Positions 33,469 to 41,900 of a stretch of 64,000 bases of DNA are shown here, piece by piece. Both the position numbers and the translations under genes were made by a program. The notes beneath the pieces were generated by a model. The model did no database searches and was not told where the DNA came from. It worked only from the letters and a program-made list of their open reading frames with translations. Source of the stretch: DATBAX01 sp963762965 (GTDB taxonomy: Bacteria; Acidobacteriota; Terriglobia; Terriglobales; Acidobacteriaceae); contig CAVXME010000001.1 of NCBI GenBank assembly GCA_963762965.1, positions 1,922,001 through 1,986,000 on the forward strand, written 5' to 3'. Positions within the stretch are counted from its first letter, which is position 1. Each line of letters begins with the position of its first letter.

Positions 33469-34809
33469 TTAGGCGTGAGCACGCCGGTTCTGCGCCGCGA
33501 GCATTCCCGCGATGGTGAATAGCAATCCGTTTACAAACTGGTAGTTCATGACGACAAAACTGGCGTTCATCAGATACACAGCCACCATCACCGGCCAGAT
33601 CTCACGGAATTGGTTGTCCAGAAATGAGCCATCTGGCGAGGCGTCGGCTCTCGCCTGTTTCCGGCCTAGCCGGAAAAGATCGAAGAACATCCACGCGTAC
33701 AATGCCAGCCCAAGAGATCCATGCTCGACCGCGATTTCAAGATAAGTGTTATGGAAAAGGTAAACCGGCGGATGAAAGTCGCTGATGCGTTTGGCCAGTT
33801 CCGCCTGCACCGGTTTTGCACCCCATCCAATAAGCGGCTTCTCCTGAAACATTTCCCACCCGGCCTGATACATACCCATGCGGAACTCCACCGGCCCGCG
33901 CTCTTGCACCCGCTCCCCCAGCGACGAACTCACTTCCCCGAGGCCCATTGCCAGCAGGCCGCCCATTCCGCCCGCGAGCACCATGCAAAGACAGGTCCGC
34001 CGCACTCGCAAGCTTGAGGACAGGGAAAGCAATGCCAGAATGGATCCCGCGAACGCTATCCAAACTGCGCGGGTATTTGTTGCCAGGATCGCCAGCGGGA
34101 GTGCCAGGAAAAACAGGAAAGCCCACAATCCCCGCAACCACCGGCGGCGGAACGAGTCCAGGGCAAGAAGTCCCAGCAAATTTAATGTGACCCCGTTGGC
34201 AACGGCTTGCAGAAACGGCCCCCGCGCCCGATCCACGTGAATGCCGAGACTTTCGTCCAGGATATAGCGGGGAAAGATAAATGATTTTGCATCCACCAGG
34301 AACAGAATGGCAATCACACTCAGATATCCCAGCACCACCAGCGCAAACGTCTCAAAGTTTCTCAAAGCTGCTCGATCATCGAAAACGAATCCCGCCAGGT
34401 GATAGAGCACGAAGGGCACCACCCACTTTGCCGCGAACAAGCTCCAGTTGTCCGCCTCATAGGGCTGCGATAAGACGCCCCCCAGCCCCAGTAAAAGCAG
34501 CCCCAGCATCGGCCACGTCACCGGCCCGGCCACCCATAGAGACTTACGCAGCGCCATCGCGCGCAGCAGCACTACAAATACCAGCAACAGAAGCGCGACC
34601 CGATCCAGCGAATAAAACTGCACGTCCGGCGGACGGAAAAGCATGATCGTCAGCGTCCCCAGAAAAATCAATGAAGGCGAGACCATCAGTGCATGCAGCG
34701 GCCGCAGTGCCGTTACTGTGCTCCACTGGGTTGCTTCAGTCGCCCAGGTCCTTGGAGAAACACGCCGCGCCAACCCAGCTTCTCCCAAGTCGATCGGCGG
34801 ATTCTTCAC
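33469..34809 (-). CDS. O-antigen ligase / polymerase-like membrane protein
   Basis: 446 residues from the GTG at 34809, which overlaps the preceding TGA as GTGA and has AAGGAAG upstream; the longer frame to 34950 is rejected. It has ten or more hydrophobic helices and the Wzy_C-type periplasmic loop before the last helices (GWEMFQEKPLIGWGAKPV, then FHNTYLEIAVEHGSLGL). The HNTYLEIxxExG signature is the one seen in WaaL/Wzy proteins, which join lipid-linked glycan blocks. In this operon it probably polymerises the exopolysaccharide repeat units. Confidence 0.88.
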   Translation of the reverse strand: MKNPPIDLGEAGLARRVSPRTWATEATQWSTVTALRPLHALMVSPSLIFLGTLTIMLFRPPDVQFYSLDRVALLLLVFVVLLRAMALRKSLWVAGPVTWPMLGLLLLGLGGVLSQPYEADNWSLFAAKWVVPFVLYHLAGFVFDDRAALRNFETFALVVLGYLSVIAILFLVDAKSFIFPRYILDESLGIHVDRARGPFLQAVANGVTLNLLGLLALDSFRRRWLRGLWAFLFFLALPLAILATNTRAVWIAFAGSILALLSLSSSLRVRRTCLCMVLAGGMGGLLAMGLGEVSSSLGERVQERGPVEFRMGMYQAGWEMFQEKPLIGWGAKPVQAELAKRISDFHPPVYLFHNTYLEIAVEHGSLGLALYAWMFFDLFRLGRKQARADASPDGSFLDNQFREIWPVMVAVYLMNASFVVMNYQFVNGLLFTIAGMLAAQNRRAHA

Positions 34810-36446
34810 ACGCCGCTTCCTTGCAATACCACCGAAACCGTCCGGCACAGAATCCACAAGTCCATCCACAGATTCCAATGCTCGATGTATTCCACATCGA
34901 GCGCCACATTGCGCTGAAACGATGGATCGCGCCTTGCGGTCACCTGCCACAAACCCGTGATTCCCGGCGTGACCTCGAGCCGTCTCAGGTCTTCCAGATC
35001 GTATTGTTCGAAGTCATCCAGAGGATGGGGCCGCGGCCCCACCAGGCTCATATCCCCACACAGCACGTTCCAGAGCTGGGGCAACTCGTCCAGGCTGTAA
35101 CGCCGCAGGAATCGGCCCACCCGCGTGATACGGGGATCGTTGTTGATCTTGAAGCACGCCCCATGCCGTTCGTTGCGGGGGCGCAGGAGTTCCTTCCGAG
35201 TGTCGGCGTCCGTCACCATGGTGCGGAACTTATGGCAGGGAAAGCAATTGCCTTTCTTGCCGGCTCGCGGCGCACGATAAAAAACTGGCCCTCGCGAGTC
35301 CAGCTTGATGACCAGCGCAATCGCGGCCAGCAGTGGCGCTGTTACCACGAGCCCGGCTGCCGAAAGCATCACATCCAGAGCCCGCTTCAGGAAAAGCTCC
35401 AATTCCGGGATCAATTCTCGATGCAACGTCAACAAAGGAATGCCGCCGCAATTCTCCAGCGCTGCCGCTCCCGGCTCAAATCCCTGGAGATCAAGAACCA
35501 GCCTGATGTCGAGCCCCTTGCGCCGGGCTTCCCGGGCCACGATCTTCGCCAGATCATGCTGATGGGGCAGCGCCACGATGACTTCATCCACGAATTTCGC
35601 GCGCGCCACCCCGGCAAGGTCCTCGATTCTCCCCAGGACATCGCCTCCAACCGCGCCACTGCTGTCCAGAAACCCCACAACCACGCGGCCGCCGAACCTA
35701 TCTTGTTGCAACCACGCCGCAACCCTCCGGCCGAGCGTCCCAGCTCCAACTATCAACACATTCCGTTCAGCTCCTCCTCTCTGGATCCGTCTTGCCCGTA
35801 GCCATTGCCAACCCTGCCTCCAACCGAGCATCGTCAAGTAATTGAAAAGCGCTCCTAGGACGAGGGCCGCAATCGAAATCACGTGTGTTCCGGATAACCG
35901 CACCGCTGCTGCTACCAGCAAGCTCGACCAAACCACAACCTTCGCGAGGACAATTTTCTGCTCCCATGGCTTACGGATTGTGTCCGGACGGTACAGGCGT
36001 TCCGCATATCCCAGCAGCGTAAGCAAAGCCCCGTAAATCAAAAGCACACCAAATTCCGCGGCAGAAGGAAATGACGGGACAAAACTCGGCACGTTCCGGA
36101 ACGGAACGAAGTCGCCCAGCATTCTCAAGCCGCCGATCAGCATGAAGTTCACAACCAAGCAGGAAATATCGGCAAGCAGGCTCGCAGTCTGCTGCAATCC
36201 GTAATCGTGACGAGAGAAAATCCCCGGCACCAGCAACTTCGCGAGGACTTGCCGGATCCCCTGTTCCTGCCGCGTACGAACCGCCGCCTGTTCTTCCCCA
36301 GCCCAAAATCCTTCATCCCGGGCAATCGACTGTAGTTTCTTCCGGGACACATCGGGCGCTGGCGACGGCAGGCGATCCATGCCGTTGCCATCACCGGCCA
36401 TCCGGCGGCCGGAAATTCCAAGCTTGATTCTGGCGGGAGAGGACAC
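34806..36446 (-). CDS. Undecaprenyl-phosphate sugar phosphotransferase (polyprenyl glycosylphosphotransferase)
   Basis: 546 residues starting with a GTG. Four or five N-terminal helices are followed by a CoA-binding-like Rossmann segment (NVLIVGAGTLGRRVAAWL). The last helix and catalytic domain then match the bacterial sugar transferase family: FLKRALDVMLSAAGLVVTAP, KFRTMVTDAD, RYSLDELPQLWNVL, GDMSLVGPRP and PGITGLWQVTAR. Such enzymes load the first sugar-phosphate on undecaprenyl phosphate and so commit the pathway. An unusual N-terminal extension of about 90 residues precedes the first helix. It follows the NusG-like gene by 1 bp. Confidence 0.92.
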   Translation of the reverse strand: MSSPARIKLGISGRRMAGDGNGMDRLPSPAPDVSRKKLQSIARDEGFWAGEEQAAVRTRQEQGIRQVLAKLLVPGIFSRHDYGLQQTASLLADISCLVVNFMLIGGLRMLGDFVPFRNVPSFVPSFPSAAEFGVLLIYGALLTLLGYAERLYRPDTIRKPWEQKIVLAKVVVWSSLLVAAAVRLSGTHVISIAALVLGALFNYLTMLGWRQGWQWLRARRIQRGGAERNVLIVGAGTLGRRVAAWLQQDRFGGRVVVGFLDSSGAVGGDVLGRIEDLAGVARAKFVDEVIVALPHQHDLAKIVAREARRKGLDIRLVLDLQGFEPGAAALENCGGIPLLTLHRELIPELELFLKRALDVMLSAAGLVVTAPLLAAIALVIKLDSRGPVFYRAPRAGKKGNCFPCHKFRTMVTDADTRKELLRPRNERHGACFKINNDPRITRVGRFLRRYSLDELPQLWNVLCGDMSLVGPRPHPLDDFEQYDLEDLRRLEVTPGITGLWQVTARRDPSFQRNVALDVEYIEHWNLWMDLWILCRTVSVVLQGSGV

Positions 36447-36447
36447 T

Positions 36448-36978
36448 TCAGATCAGTTCGAGTTCGTACCCGGCAATCTTGATGGAAACGGAACGCTGGA
36501 TTGATTCAATGGAGATCACCAGGTTCTTTTCTCCGCTCTGTTCGAGAATGCCTTCCAACCCATTCAGGCAACCCCCTCGAATTCTTACCTGCTGCCCAAT
36601 CTTGAGGAACGCATGCAGCGCACAGGGAACTTTGCGCAAAAGGAGCGTCCGCAAGTCTTCAATTTGCGCGGAAGGAATGGGGATGGCTTCTCCTCCGCAG
36701 GCCACAAATCGAATTACTCCTTTGGTGCGAAGCACGCCCAGCCGTGAGCCGGCAGACAGGATCACCCGCACAAACCCGTAACCCGAGAACAGCGGGATGT
36801 CCACCGGCATTCGGCGGTCGCTCCAATGATGGATTTCTTCGAGCAGAGGAAGGAAGGTTTCCACCCCCTGGCTTTGTAGCAGGGCTGCCACTTTTCTTTC
36901 CGACCGGTAGCGCGTCTGAATGGCGTACCAATGTGCGGCTGCGAGGATTCGCGGCTCCAACTGCTCTGTGACCATCAT
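36448..36978 (-). CDS. NusG/RfaH-like transcription elongation factor of the polysaccharide operon
   Basis: About 176 residues from ATG 36978 (a second ATG follows directly). The NGN domain is clear: HWYAIQTRYRSERKVAALL, VETFLPLLEE, FSGYGFVRV, VIRFVACGG. The C-terminal KOW-like domain has KIGQQVRIRGGCLNGLEGIL. Specialised NusG paralogues (UpxY, LoaP, RfaH) keep RNA polymerase elongating through long polysaccharide operons. This one sits inside the operon, as UpxY-type factors do. A 21-codon frame with a strong ribosome site lies just upstream at 37010-37075. Confidence 0.9.
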   Translation of the reverse strand: MMVTEQLEPRILAAAHWYAIQTRYRSERKVAALLQSQGVETFLPLLEEIHHWSDRRMPVDIPLFSGYGFVRVILSAGSRLGVLRTKGVIRFVACGGEAIPIPSAQIEDLRTLLLRKVPCALHAFLKIGQQVRIRGGCLNGLEGILEQSGEKNLVISIESIQRSVSIKIAGYELELI

Positions 36979-37009
36979 CGAACTGGAATCTCCACCGGAC
37001 GAAGCTCTG

Positions 37010-37075
37010 CTATTTGAGCCCCAAATGCGTTTTCGATCGGTTTGCCACAATTCGTTCCAGTTCGTAACAGATCAA
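37010..37075 (-). CDS. Possible 21-residue upstream ORF before the NusG-like gene
   Basis: A TTG-initiated frame of 21 codons ends in TAG 31 bases before the NusG-like ATG. AGGAGGA, a near-perfect Shine-Dalgarno, lies 9 bases upstream. The peptide has no notable run of one amino acid, so classical attenuation is not obvious. It overlaps, in another frame, the N-terminal extension of the NusG-like frame to 37050. It is a candidate leader peptide only. Confidence 0.3.
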   Translation of the reverse strand: MICYELERIVANRSKTHLGLK

Positions 37076-37142
37076 GATGATCTCTCCTCCTGACCCAGGG
37101 TCCCCACCGCGCTGTAAACGACTTCTACAATTTGTGTTTCTT

Positions 37143-37874
37143 TTATAACTTCCGATAAATCCCATCTGGGATCGGAAATGTTCGCTGGTTCAAAACCGTC
37201 CCCAGCAGTCGTGCACTGGCCGCATAAAGCATTTCCTTCGCTTTCTGGGCCGCCACCCGGCGGGTGGAGTTGGCTTCCAAAACCAAAACTACGCCGTCGC
37301 AAAGATGACCAAGCAAAGCCGTCTGACTGCCTTGGCCCGCCGGTGGCCCACACAACACCGCATAGTCGAAATCGAGCCGCAGTTCGGCCACTCGTGCCGA
37401 AAGCGGCTCGGTGGCGAACCCAGAGCCGTTACCTTCCGCGAAAATGTCCGCCGGAACCAGCCATAGATTGCCGGATACGCGCCGCGAACCGTTCCGCAAC
37501 GATCCGAATTTCTCGCTTGCAAAAGCCGGATTGCCGCGCTCTCTTCTTCCGTTCTCACCGGCTCGCGCCGCGAAACTCGATTGCACCACGCACACGCTCC
37601 CCGAAACCTGTTCGGACAGCGCTTGTCCGACCTGCATGCAGATTTCCGCAACCTCGGTGTCGCGCTCCTCGACGGCGCTGAACACGACTTGGCGCGCCGG
37701 TTTGGGCCATCCCGGAAGAAATACCTGGCTCACCAGGGACCGGATCTGTTCCTCGCCGAAGCGAGTGGGATCCCAAGCCAGACGCTCCTGAGCGAAGTAT
37801 GTTTCCTGCTCCGGGCTTTCTCGAATAACCTCCGGTTCCAGTGTCGGCCGTAGCAGGTCTGCAAGTGTGTTCAT
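37143..37874 (-). CDS. CpsD/CapB-like ATPase with degenerate Walker motifs
   Basis: 243 residues aligned by shape and position with BY-kinase/CpsD proteins: an N-terminal helical part, FGEEQIRSLVSQVF, then the place of Walker A at residues 66-74 reading SAVEERDTE instead of SxxPGEGKT. The A-prime motif reads FDYAVLCGPPAG, with Cys where Asp is expected. DGVVLVLEANSTR is the later conserved strand. The tyrosine cluster at the C-terminus is reduced to one Tyr. ATP hydrolysis and tyrosine autophosphorylation are therefore doubtful. It follows the Wzz-like gene by 27 bp and may be a structural partner of it. Confidence 0.8.
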   Translation of the reverse strand: MNTLADLLRPTLEPEVIRESPEQETYFAQERLAWDPTRFGEEQIRSLVSQVFLPGWPKPARQVVFSAVEERDTEVAEICMQVGQALSEQVSGSVCVVQSSFAARAGENGRRERGNPAFASEKFGSLRNGSRRVSGNLWLVPADIFAEGNGSGFATEPLSARVAELRLDFDYAVLCGPPAGQGSQTALLGHLCDGVVLVLEANSTRRVAAQKAKEMLYAASARLLGTVLNQRTFPIPDGIYRKL

Positions 37875-37901
37875 AACTCTCCTCGTCTAACCGTGATTTC
37901 C

Positions 37902-39392
37902 CTAACTATCTCTGCCGGGCAAAGACGCCAGCACCGGAGCCCCCAGGTAGGCAACGACTTCATCGGGAGTTCGAAATGCCGGATTCAGATAGTCCGCCGC
38001 GAAGGCCAGGCCAGTGCTCACCGTTCCCGCCAGAACCAAGCTGCATAGTCCGAAGCTCAAGACCGACCACTGCGGCAATGCCGGGACCGTAGGCTGTTCC
38101 GCAATCGCAACATTCAGGATGCCTCCCTGGTCCATGGCGTCTCCAATCCTTGCCTCTTCACGTTTGTTGGCATACAGCAGGTACTTGTCTTCCGCTGCCT
38201 TGAGATTTCGCAACAGCACATCCTGCTGAATGGCATGGTCGCCCAGGCGTTGCGCGCTGCTCCGGTAATTGCCGAGCAGAGTGTTCGTTGCCGACGCTCG
38301 CGCGGTAAGAGCACTGAGTTCGACTTCAGCTTTCAACAACTCTGCCTGTGCCCACTGGTGATCGGGATCCTGATCAACTGTCTTTTGCAGCACCGGTGCC
38401 TGGTCCTGGGCCGAAATCGACACCTTGGTTTCGGCGATTTGTTGATCAACTTCCTGGACCAATCGATATGACGGCTCAAATTTCGTTAGCAACTCGGTTC
38501 GCTTCAACTCCAGGTCGAGCAGCTTGGCTTTCATGTTTTCCAGCAGTTCCGCATTGTCCGAACTACGCACCTGGGTCGTGATCCGTTCCGGCAAGACTCG
38601 CAGCTTCAACTCCAAGGCGCGAATCCGCTGTCCAGCTTCCGCCATCGAAACCCGCGTCTCCCGATCGTTGGCGTCCGTCTCCAGCATTTTCTGCAAGGTC
38701 ACGTCGCGTTCCAGGTCCGCCGCCACAATGCCCTGATCGTGCGAGAACTCCATCAGCCGCAGTTGCGCGTCCTCCAGTCCGCTCCGCGCCTGCACAATCT
38801 GCTGCTCAAAAAAAGCCAGCTGCCCCGGCGTGCGCCGGACTCGCAAGTGCCGGTCCAGATACGCTTGCGCCAGACAACGAAGAACCCTCTCCGCCTGCGC
38901 CGGATTCGAAGATTCATAAGTCACGTTGATCAAAGTTGACTTTCGCACTGGCTCTACCTCCAGCTTGCGGCTAAGCCGGCGTACTTGCCGCTCCAGCCGT
39001 TCGCCTTCGCTCTCTCCGGCCAATTTCCAGAACCAGGACCCGTCTTCCGTGGCCAAGCCAGAGGTCTTGACCACGGTTTGCAGCGTGTCCTCATCGAGCA
39101 GCAGCACCACCTCGGAATTTAGCGCTTCCTCGGCGACTTCTTCATGCTCGAACATAGGCGGTTGGGTCGGCGTGGGCGTCATCAGCGGATCCACGCGTCC
39201 CCGCCGCACCAGCACCTTCATTTCCGCTTGATAGGACGGCGCCAGCACCCGGTAAAGAATGCCTCCCGCAAAAATCCCCACAAACGAAATGATCATTAAT
39301 CGCCGCTGCCGGAACAGGACCGCCACCACATCGCGCAAGGTCAGCGACGGCGGGCGCACAGTTCTCGGAACGAGTCTCAGCTCTTCCGCCAT
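37902..39392 (-). CDS. Polysaccharide chain-length determinant (Wzz/GumC family)
   Basis: About 496 residues from the ATG at 39392. There is a membrane helix near each end (LMIISFVGIFAGGILYRVL near residue 40; WSVLSFGLCSLVLAGTVSTGLAFA near 450). Between them is a long coiled-coil region (about 180-420) typical of PCP-2a copolymerases. The segment before the last helix, VAIAEQPTVPALPQW, matches the Pro-rich hinge of the family. It controls chain length and couples polymerisation to export through the Wza-like protein encoded upstream. Confidence 0.9.
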   Translation of the reverse strand: MAEELRLVPRTVRPPSLTLRDVVAVLFRQRRLMIISFVGIFAGGILYRVLAPSYQAEMKVLVRRGRVDPLMTPTPTQPPMFEHEEVAEEALNSEVVLLLDEDTLQTVVKTSGLATEDGSWFWKLAGESEGERLERQVRRLSRKLEVEPVRKSTLINVTYESSNPAQAERVLRCLAQAYLDRHLRVRRTPGQLAFFEQQIVQARSGLEDAQLRLMEFSHDQGIVAADLERDVTLQKMLETDANDRETRVSMAEAGQRIRALELKLRVLPERITTQVRSSDNAELLENMKAKLLDLELKRTELLTKFEPSYRLVQEVDQQIAETKVSISAQDQAPVLQKTVDQDPDHQWAQAELLKAEVELSALTARASATNTLLGNYRSSAQRLGDHAIQQDVLLRNLKAAEDKYLLYANKREEARIGDAMDQGGILNVAIAEQPTVPALPQWSVLSFGLCSLVLAGTVSTGLAFAADYLNPAFRTPDEVVAYLGAPVLASLPGRDS

Positions 39393-39450
39393 AAAGGTTC
39401 TTCGCAATCGTCAGGCGCGCCATGGTTCCTCGCCTCTTCAAGGCTGACTC

Positions 39451-40209
39451 TCAAAACTGCGGCAGGCTCATGTAAGTGCCCATGCTCGACGTGGGTAAAT
39501 ATCTGCGTATTTTGGAAATCGTGTTTTGCGGCACGAAGACCATGTCCCCCGATTTCAAGTGAATGTCTTCTTTGAGGTTTCGTGATTTCATCATTGACTT
39601 CACATCCAGCAACCGCGACTCCACCACGTCATCGGAAACCCTCCGAAAAAGCACCACCTGCGAGTGCCTGGCTTCTTCAGAGAAACCTCCGGCCATCGCA
39701 ACCGCTTCAGTCACTGTGATGTCATCACGCAATTCGTATTTTCCCGGCCGTATGACCTGCCCGGTGGCAATAAAGTATGGTTTGTCGAAGTCCTTGAGCG
39801 CGACCGTAACTTCCGGATCGTGCAGCATGGACGCATACGCCTGGCGCAGGGTTTCTCTCAACGCCGGCACCGTCGTACCCTCGACGTAGATTTGCTCGAC
39901 CCCTTTCAGGGTGATGAACCCATCGGGCTGCACGCTGATGTCCTGATTGAAGTCGGGCGCAAAGGTGAAACTAATCGCGATCACGTCACTTTTGCGTAAC
40001 CGGTACAGCGGGCGGCGATCGCCCGTCACGGCCGGACTCACTATTTCATTCTTAGAAAGTGTAGAGCCCGTTAATGTGCCGTCCGCTGTTCCGGATTTCG
40101 TGGGTTCCGCCGCGACCGTTGTCGGAGAGTCCTGGGCCGCGGCAACCAAAACCTGCTGCACCAGGCAGCTGGCAAGAATGAAAACCCCAAGTGTGATCGC
40201 GTGCTTCAT
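39451..40209 (-). CDS. Polysaccharide export protein (Wza-like, Poly_export/SLBB)
   Basis: 252 residues and the first gene of the operon. A signal peptide (ITLGVFILASCLVQQVLVAAAQ) contains a Cys, but not in a clear lipobox. The Poly_export domain has YRLRKSDVIAISF and DISVQPDGFITL. The SLBB part has PYFIATGQVIRPGKYELRDDITVTEA (shown here only as landmarks) and GDMVFVPQN. Wza-type proteins form the outer-membrane exit channel. This protein is short and lacks the long C-terminal helix of E. coli Wza, as is common outside enterics. Confidence 0.9.
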   Translation of the reverse strand: MKHAITLGVFILASCLVQQVLVAAAQDSPTTVAAEPTKSGTADGTLTGSTLSKNEIVSPAVTGDRRPLYRLRKSDVIAISFTFAPDFNQDISVQPDGFITLKGVEQIYVEGTTVPALRETLRQAYASMLHDPEVTVALKDFDKPYFIATGQVIRPGKYELRDDITVTEAVAMAGGFSEEARHSQVVLFRRVSDDVVESRLLDVKSMMKSRNLKEDIHLKSGDMVFVPQNTISKIRRYLPTSSMGTYMSLPQF

Positions 40210-40290
40210 CTCGCCGATCCCTGTCCTTTTCCGTCCACTCTTTGCAACTTAGTCTTAACCGCAATGCCCAACAAGACATGGGATGGGCAG

Positions 40291-40441
40291 TCCACGAAAG
40301 TGGATAGTCCCTCAGGACGAATCCAATCCCCGGAATCCATCGATATGCTGAACTGGTTGGGTTATTTCGACGTTCGCGGAATGTATGTAAGAATTGCCGC
40401 CGTTTCGCCCAGCCTACTTTGGGGGTATCTACGAAAGTAGA
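40291..40441. promoter_or_regulatory. Twin TCYAC-GAAA-GTRGA dyads between the polysaccharide operon and its putative regulator
   Basis: The 477 bp gap 40210-40686 separates the divergent wza-like and luxR-type genes. It contains TCCAC-GAAA-GTGGA (40291-40304) and TCTAC-GAAA-GTAGA (40428-40441). The arms differ in one pair, but the change is compensated, so the pairing is kept. A 4-base spacer between 5-base arms suits a dimeric LuxR/NarL-type protein. As RNA, each would be a GAAA-tetraloop hairpin. A smaller GTCC-CTCA-GGAC hairpin lies at 40307-40318. No other gene was seen in the gap. Confidence 0.5.
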
Positions 40442-40686
40442 CTTGCCAAAATCATCCAGCCTTTACGCCGCATGAGGCGATTCCCGCAAGATTCAGCCCT
40501 ATTGCCAGTGGGACAATAACTTATAAGGAAGTACCGAATCGGGAATAAAAGTCCATACCCGGTTCCCTTCCGGTTTTCCACATCAACCTGACCTATCTAC
40601 ATGTCGAGATGTCACAGAACTCCCACCCTCCAGTCCCTATCATTGTAGGAACTTAATGCCAGTAGAGGTCTCCACTGTGAAAACTT

Positions 40687-41403
40687 ATGAGATCAAAACG
40701 CGCCGCTTCATCCGGCCCCATTGGCGTCCTGGTCGCCGATTCCAATCAAATGCAATGCAAGCTTCTGGTCAACGCCCTCCGCCGCCGTCCCGAGTTTCAG
40801 ATCGACTCTTGCGGCATGGACATTGACGCCATCCTCGCCATCGTTGAATCATCGCCGATTCAGGTCGCCGTGCTGAACGCCGACCATCCCCGGGATAGCT
40901 GGGAGAATATGTCGGTGGTGCGCCGCCTGCACCTGGCGAACCCCAAGATTGCAAAAGTCCTTCTCCTCGAATCCTACGATCGCCAGGTCGTAGCCAATGC
41001 TTTCCGCTCCGGCGCGAAAGGCCTGTTCAGTTTTTCCTCGGATTCTTTTCGCCTGCTGTGCCGCTGTATCCAGAGCGTGCACCAGGGACAAGTCTGGGCC
41101 AACAGCGAGCAGTTGCAATACTTGTTGGAAGTTGTGACCCAGGTGCCCTCGCTGCGCATGATGAATGCCCAAAACGCCAAACTGCTCACCCCGCGCGAGG
41201 AGCAGGTCGTCGCCCTGGTGGCCGATGGATTGACCAATCGCGATGTTGCCCGCGAACTCAGCTTGAGCGAGCACACGGTAAAGAAATATCTCTATCGCAT
41301 CTTCGACAAGCTGGGAATTTCGAGCCGGGTCGAACTGGTGCTCTATGCCGTGAGCCACGGCGGCCATCGCGAGGCCGAATGGGTTGCCGGGGGAGGGATA
41401 TAA
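40687..41403 (+). CDS. LuxR/NarL-type regulator with degenerate receiver domain
   Basis: 238 residues. The N-terminal 125 form a response-regulator receiver fold (GVLVADSNQMQCKLL). The phospho-acceptor position is N64 (VAVLNADHP instead of VxLLDxxMP), the conserved Thr/Ser is E95 and the conserved Lys is F116. The C-terminal LuxR helix-turn-helix (about 168-230) is intact: LTPREEQVVALVADGLTNRDVA, SEHTVKKYLYRIFDKLGISSR (landmarks only). It is therefore likely phosphorylation-independent. Divergence from the polysaccharide operon suggests it is that operon's regulator, perhaps acting at the twin dyads. Confidence 0.88.
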   Translation: MRSKRAASSGPIGVLVADSNQMQCKLLVNALRRRPEFQIDSCGMDIDAILAIVESSPIQVAVLNADHPRDSWENMSVVRRLHLANPKIAKVLLLESYDRQVVANAFRSGAKGLFSFSSDSFRLLCRCIQSVHQGQVWANSEQLQYLLEVVTQVPSLRMMNAQNAKLLTPREEQVVALVADGLTNRDVARELSLSEHTVKKYLYRIFDKLGISSRVELVLYAVSHGGHREAEWVAGGGI

Positions 41404-41493
41404 CTTACGGTTCTGCAATTCAGCACTCGCAACCCATGCCCCAACCTGTCTACAATGTGTTTTCGCGCCTGAGGACACGGGCCCCAAAGCAAA

Positions 41494-41892
41494 ATGCCGG
41501 AACCAGAAACCATCCGCTCCTCAACCCAACCCCGCCGCGGGACGGTCATCGCCTCCGGTCTGCTCTGCGGCGTCCTGGCCCTGGTAGTGATCTACACCAA
41601 GCGCAGCGCGTTTTACAGCCTGCGGGCAGTGGTGGTGGTGGCAGCCATCGGATTCGTCGCCGTGCTGCTGCAACTCCGCCTGCGCAATCGAGAGAAGACG
41701 CCCGTCGTTCATCCGCCGGTGTGGCTCAACATTGTGGGCATCGTGTTTGCCCTGGCGGCTTTGTTTGCCGACAGCCTCAAGTTAAGCGCTCCGGTCTCCC
41801 AGTTGATGGCCCTGGGAGCGGTCGGCAGTTTTGCCATCAGCGGGGCATTGATCCTGCATGTCTTCCGCAAGGACCGCATCGCCCCCAAATGA
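41494..41892 (+). CDS. Small integral membrane protein
   Basis: 132 residues with four hydrophobic segments (VIASGLLCGVLALVVIY, AVVVVAAIGFVAVLL, VWLNIVGIVFALAALFA, ALGAVGSFAISGALILH). A short basic loop follows segment two. I recognise no family. It lies 8 bp before rpiA on the same strand and is probably co-transcribed with it. Confidence 0.7.
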   Translation: MPEPETIRSSTQPRRGTVIASGLLCGVLALVVIYTKRSAFYSLRAVVVVAAIGFVAVLLQLRLRNREKTPVVHPPVWLNIVGIVFALAALFADSLKLSAPVSQLMALGAVGSFAISGALILHVFRKDRIAPK

Positions 41893-41900
41893 GTTAACCA

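Noticed and set aside
34810..34950. N-terminal extension of the O-antigen-ligase-like protein
   Set aside because: It overlaps the sugar transferase coding end. A GTG in a GTGA overlap with a good ribosome site starts the protein just before its first helices.
37072..37353. A 93-codon minus-strand frame overlapping the CpsD-like gene
   Set aside because: It lies in another frame of the CpsD-like gene and has no credible start or domain.
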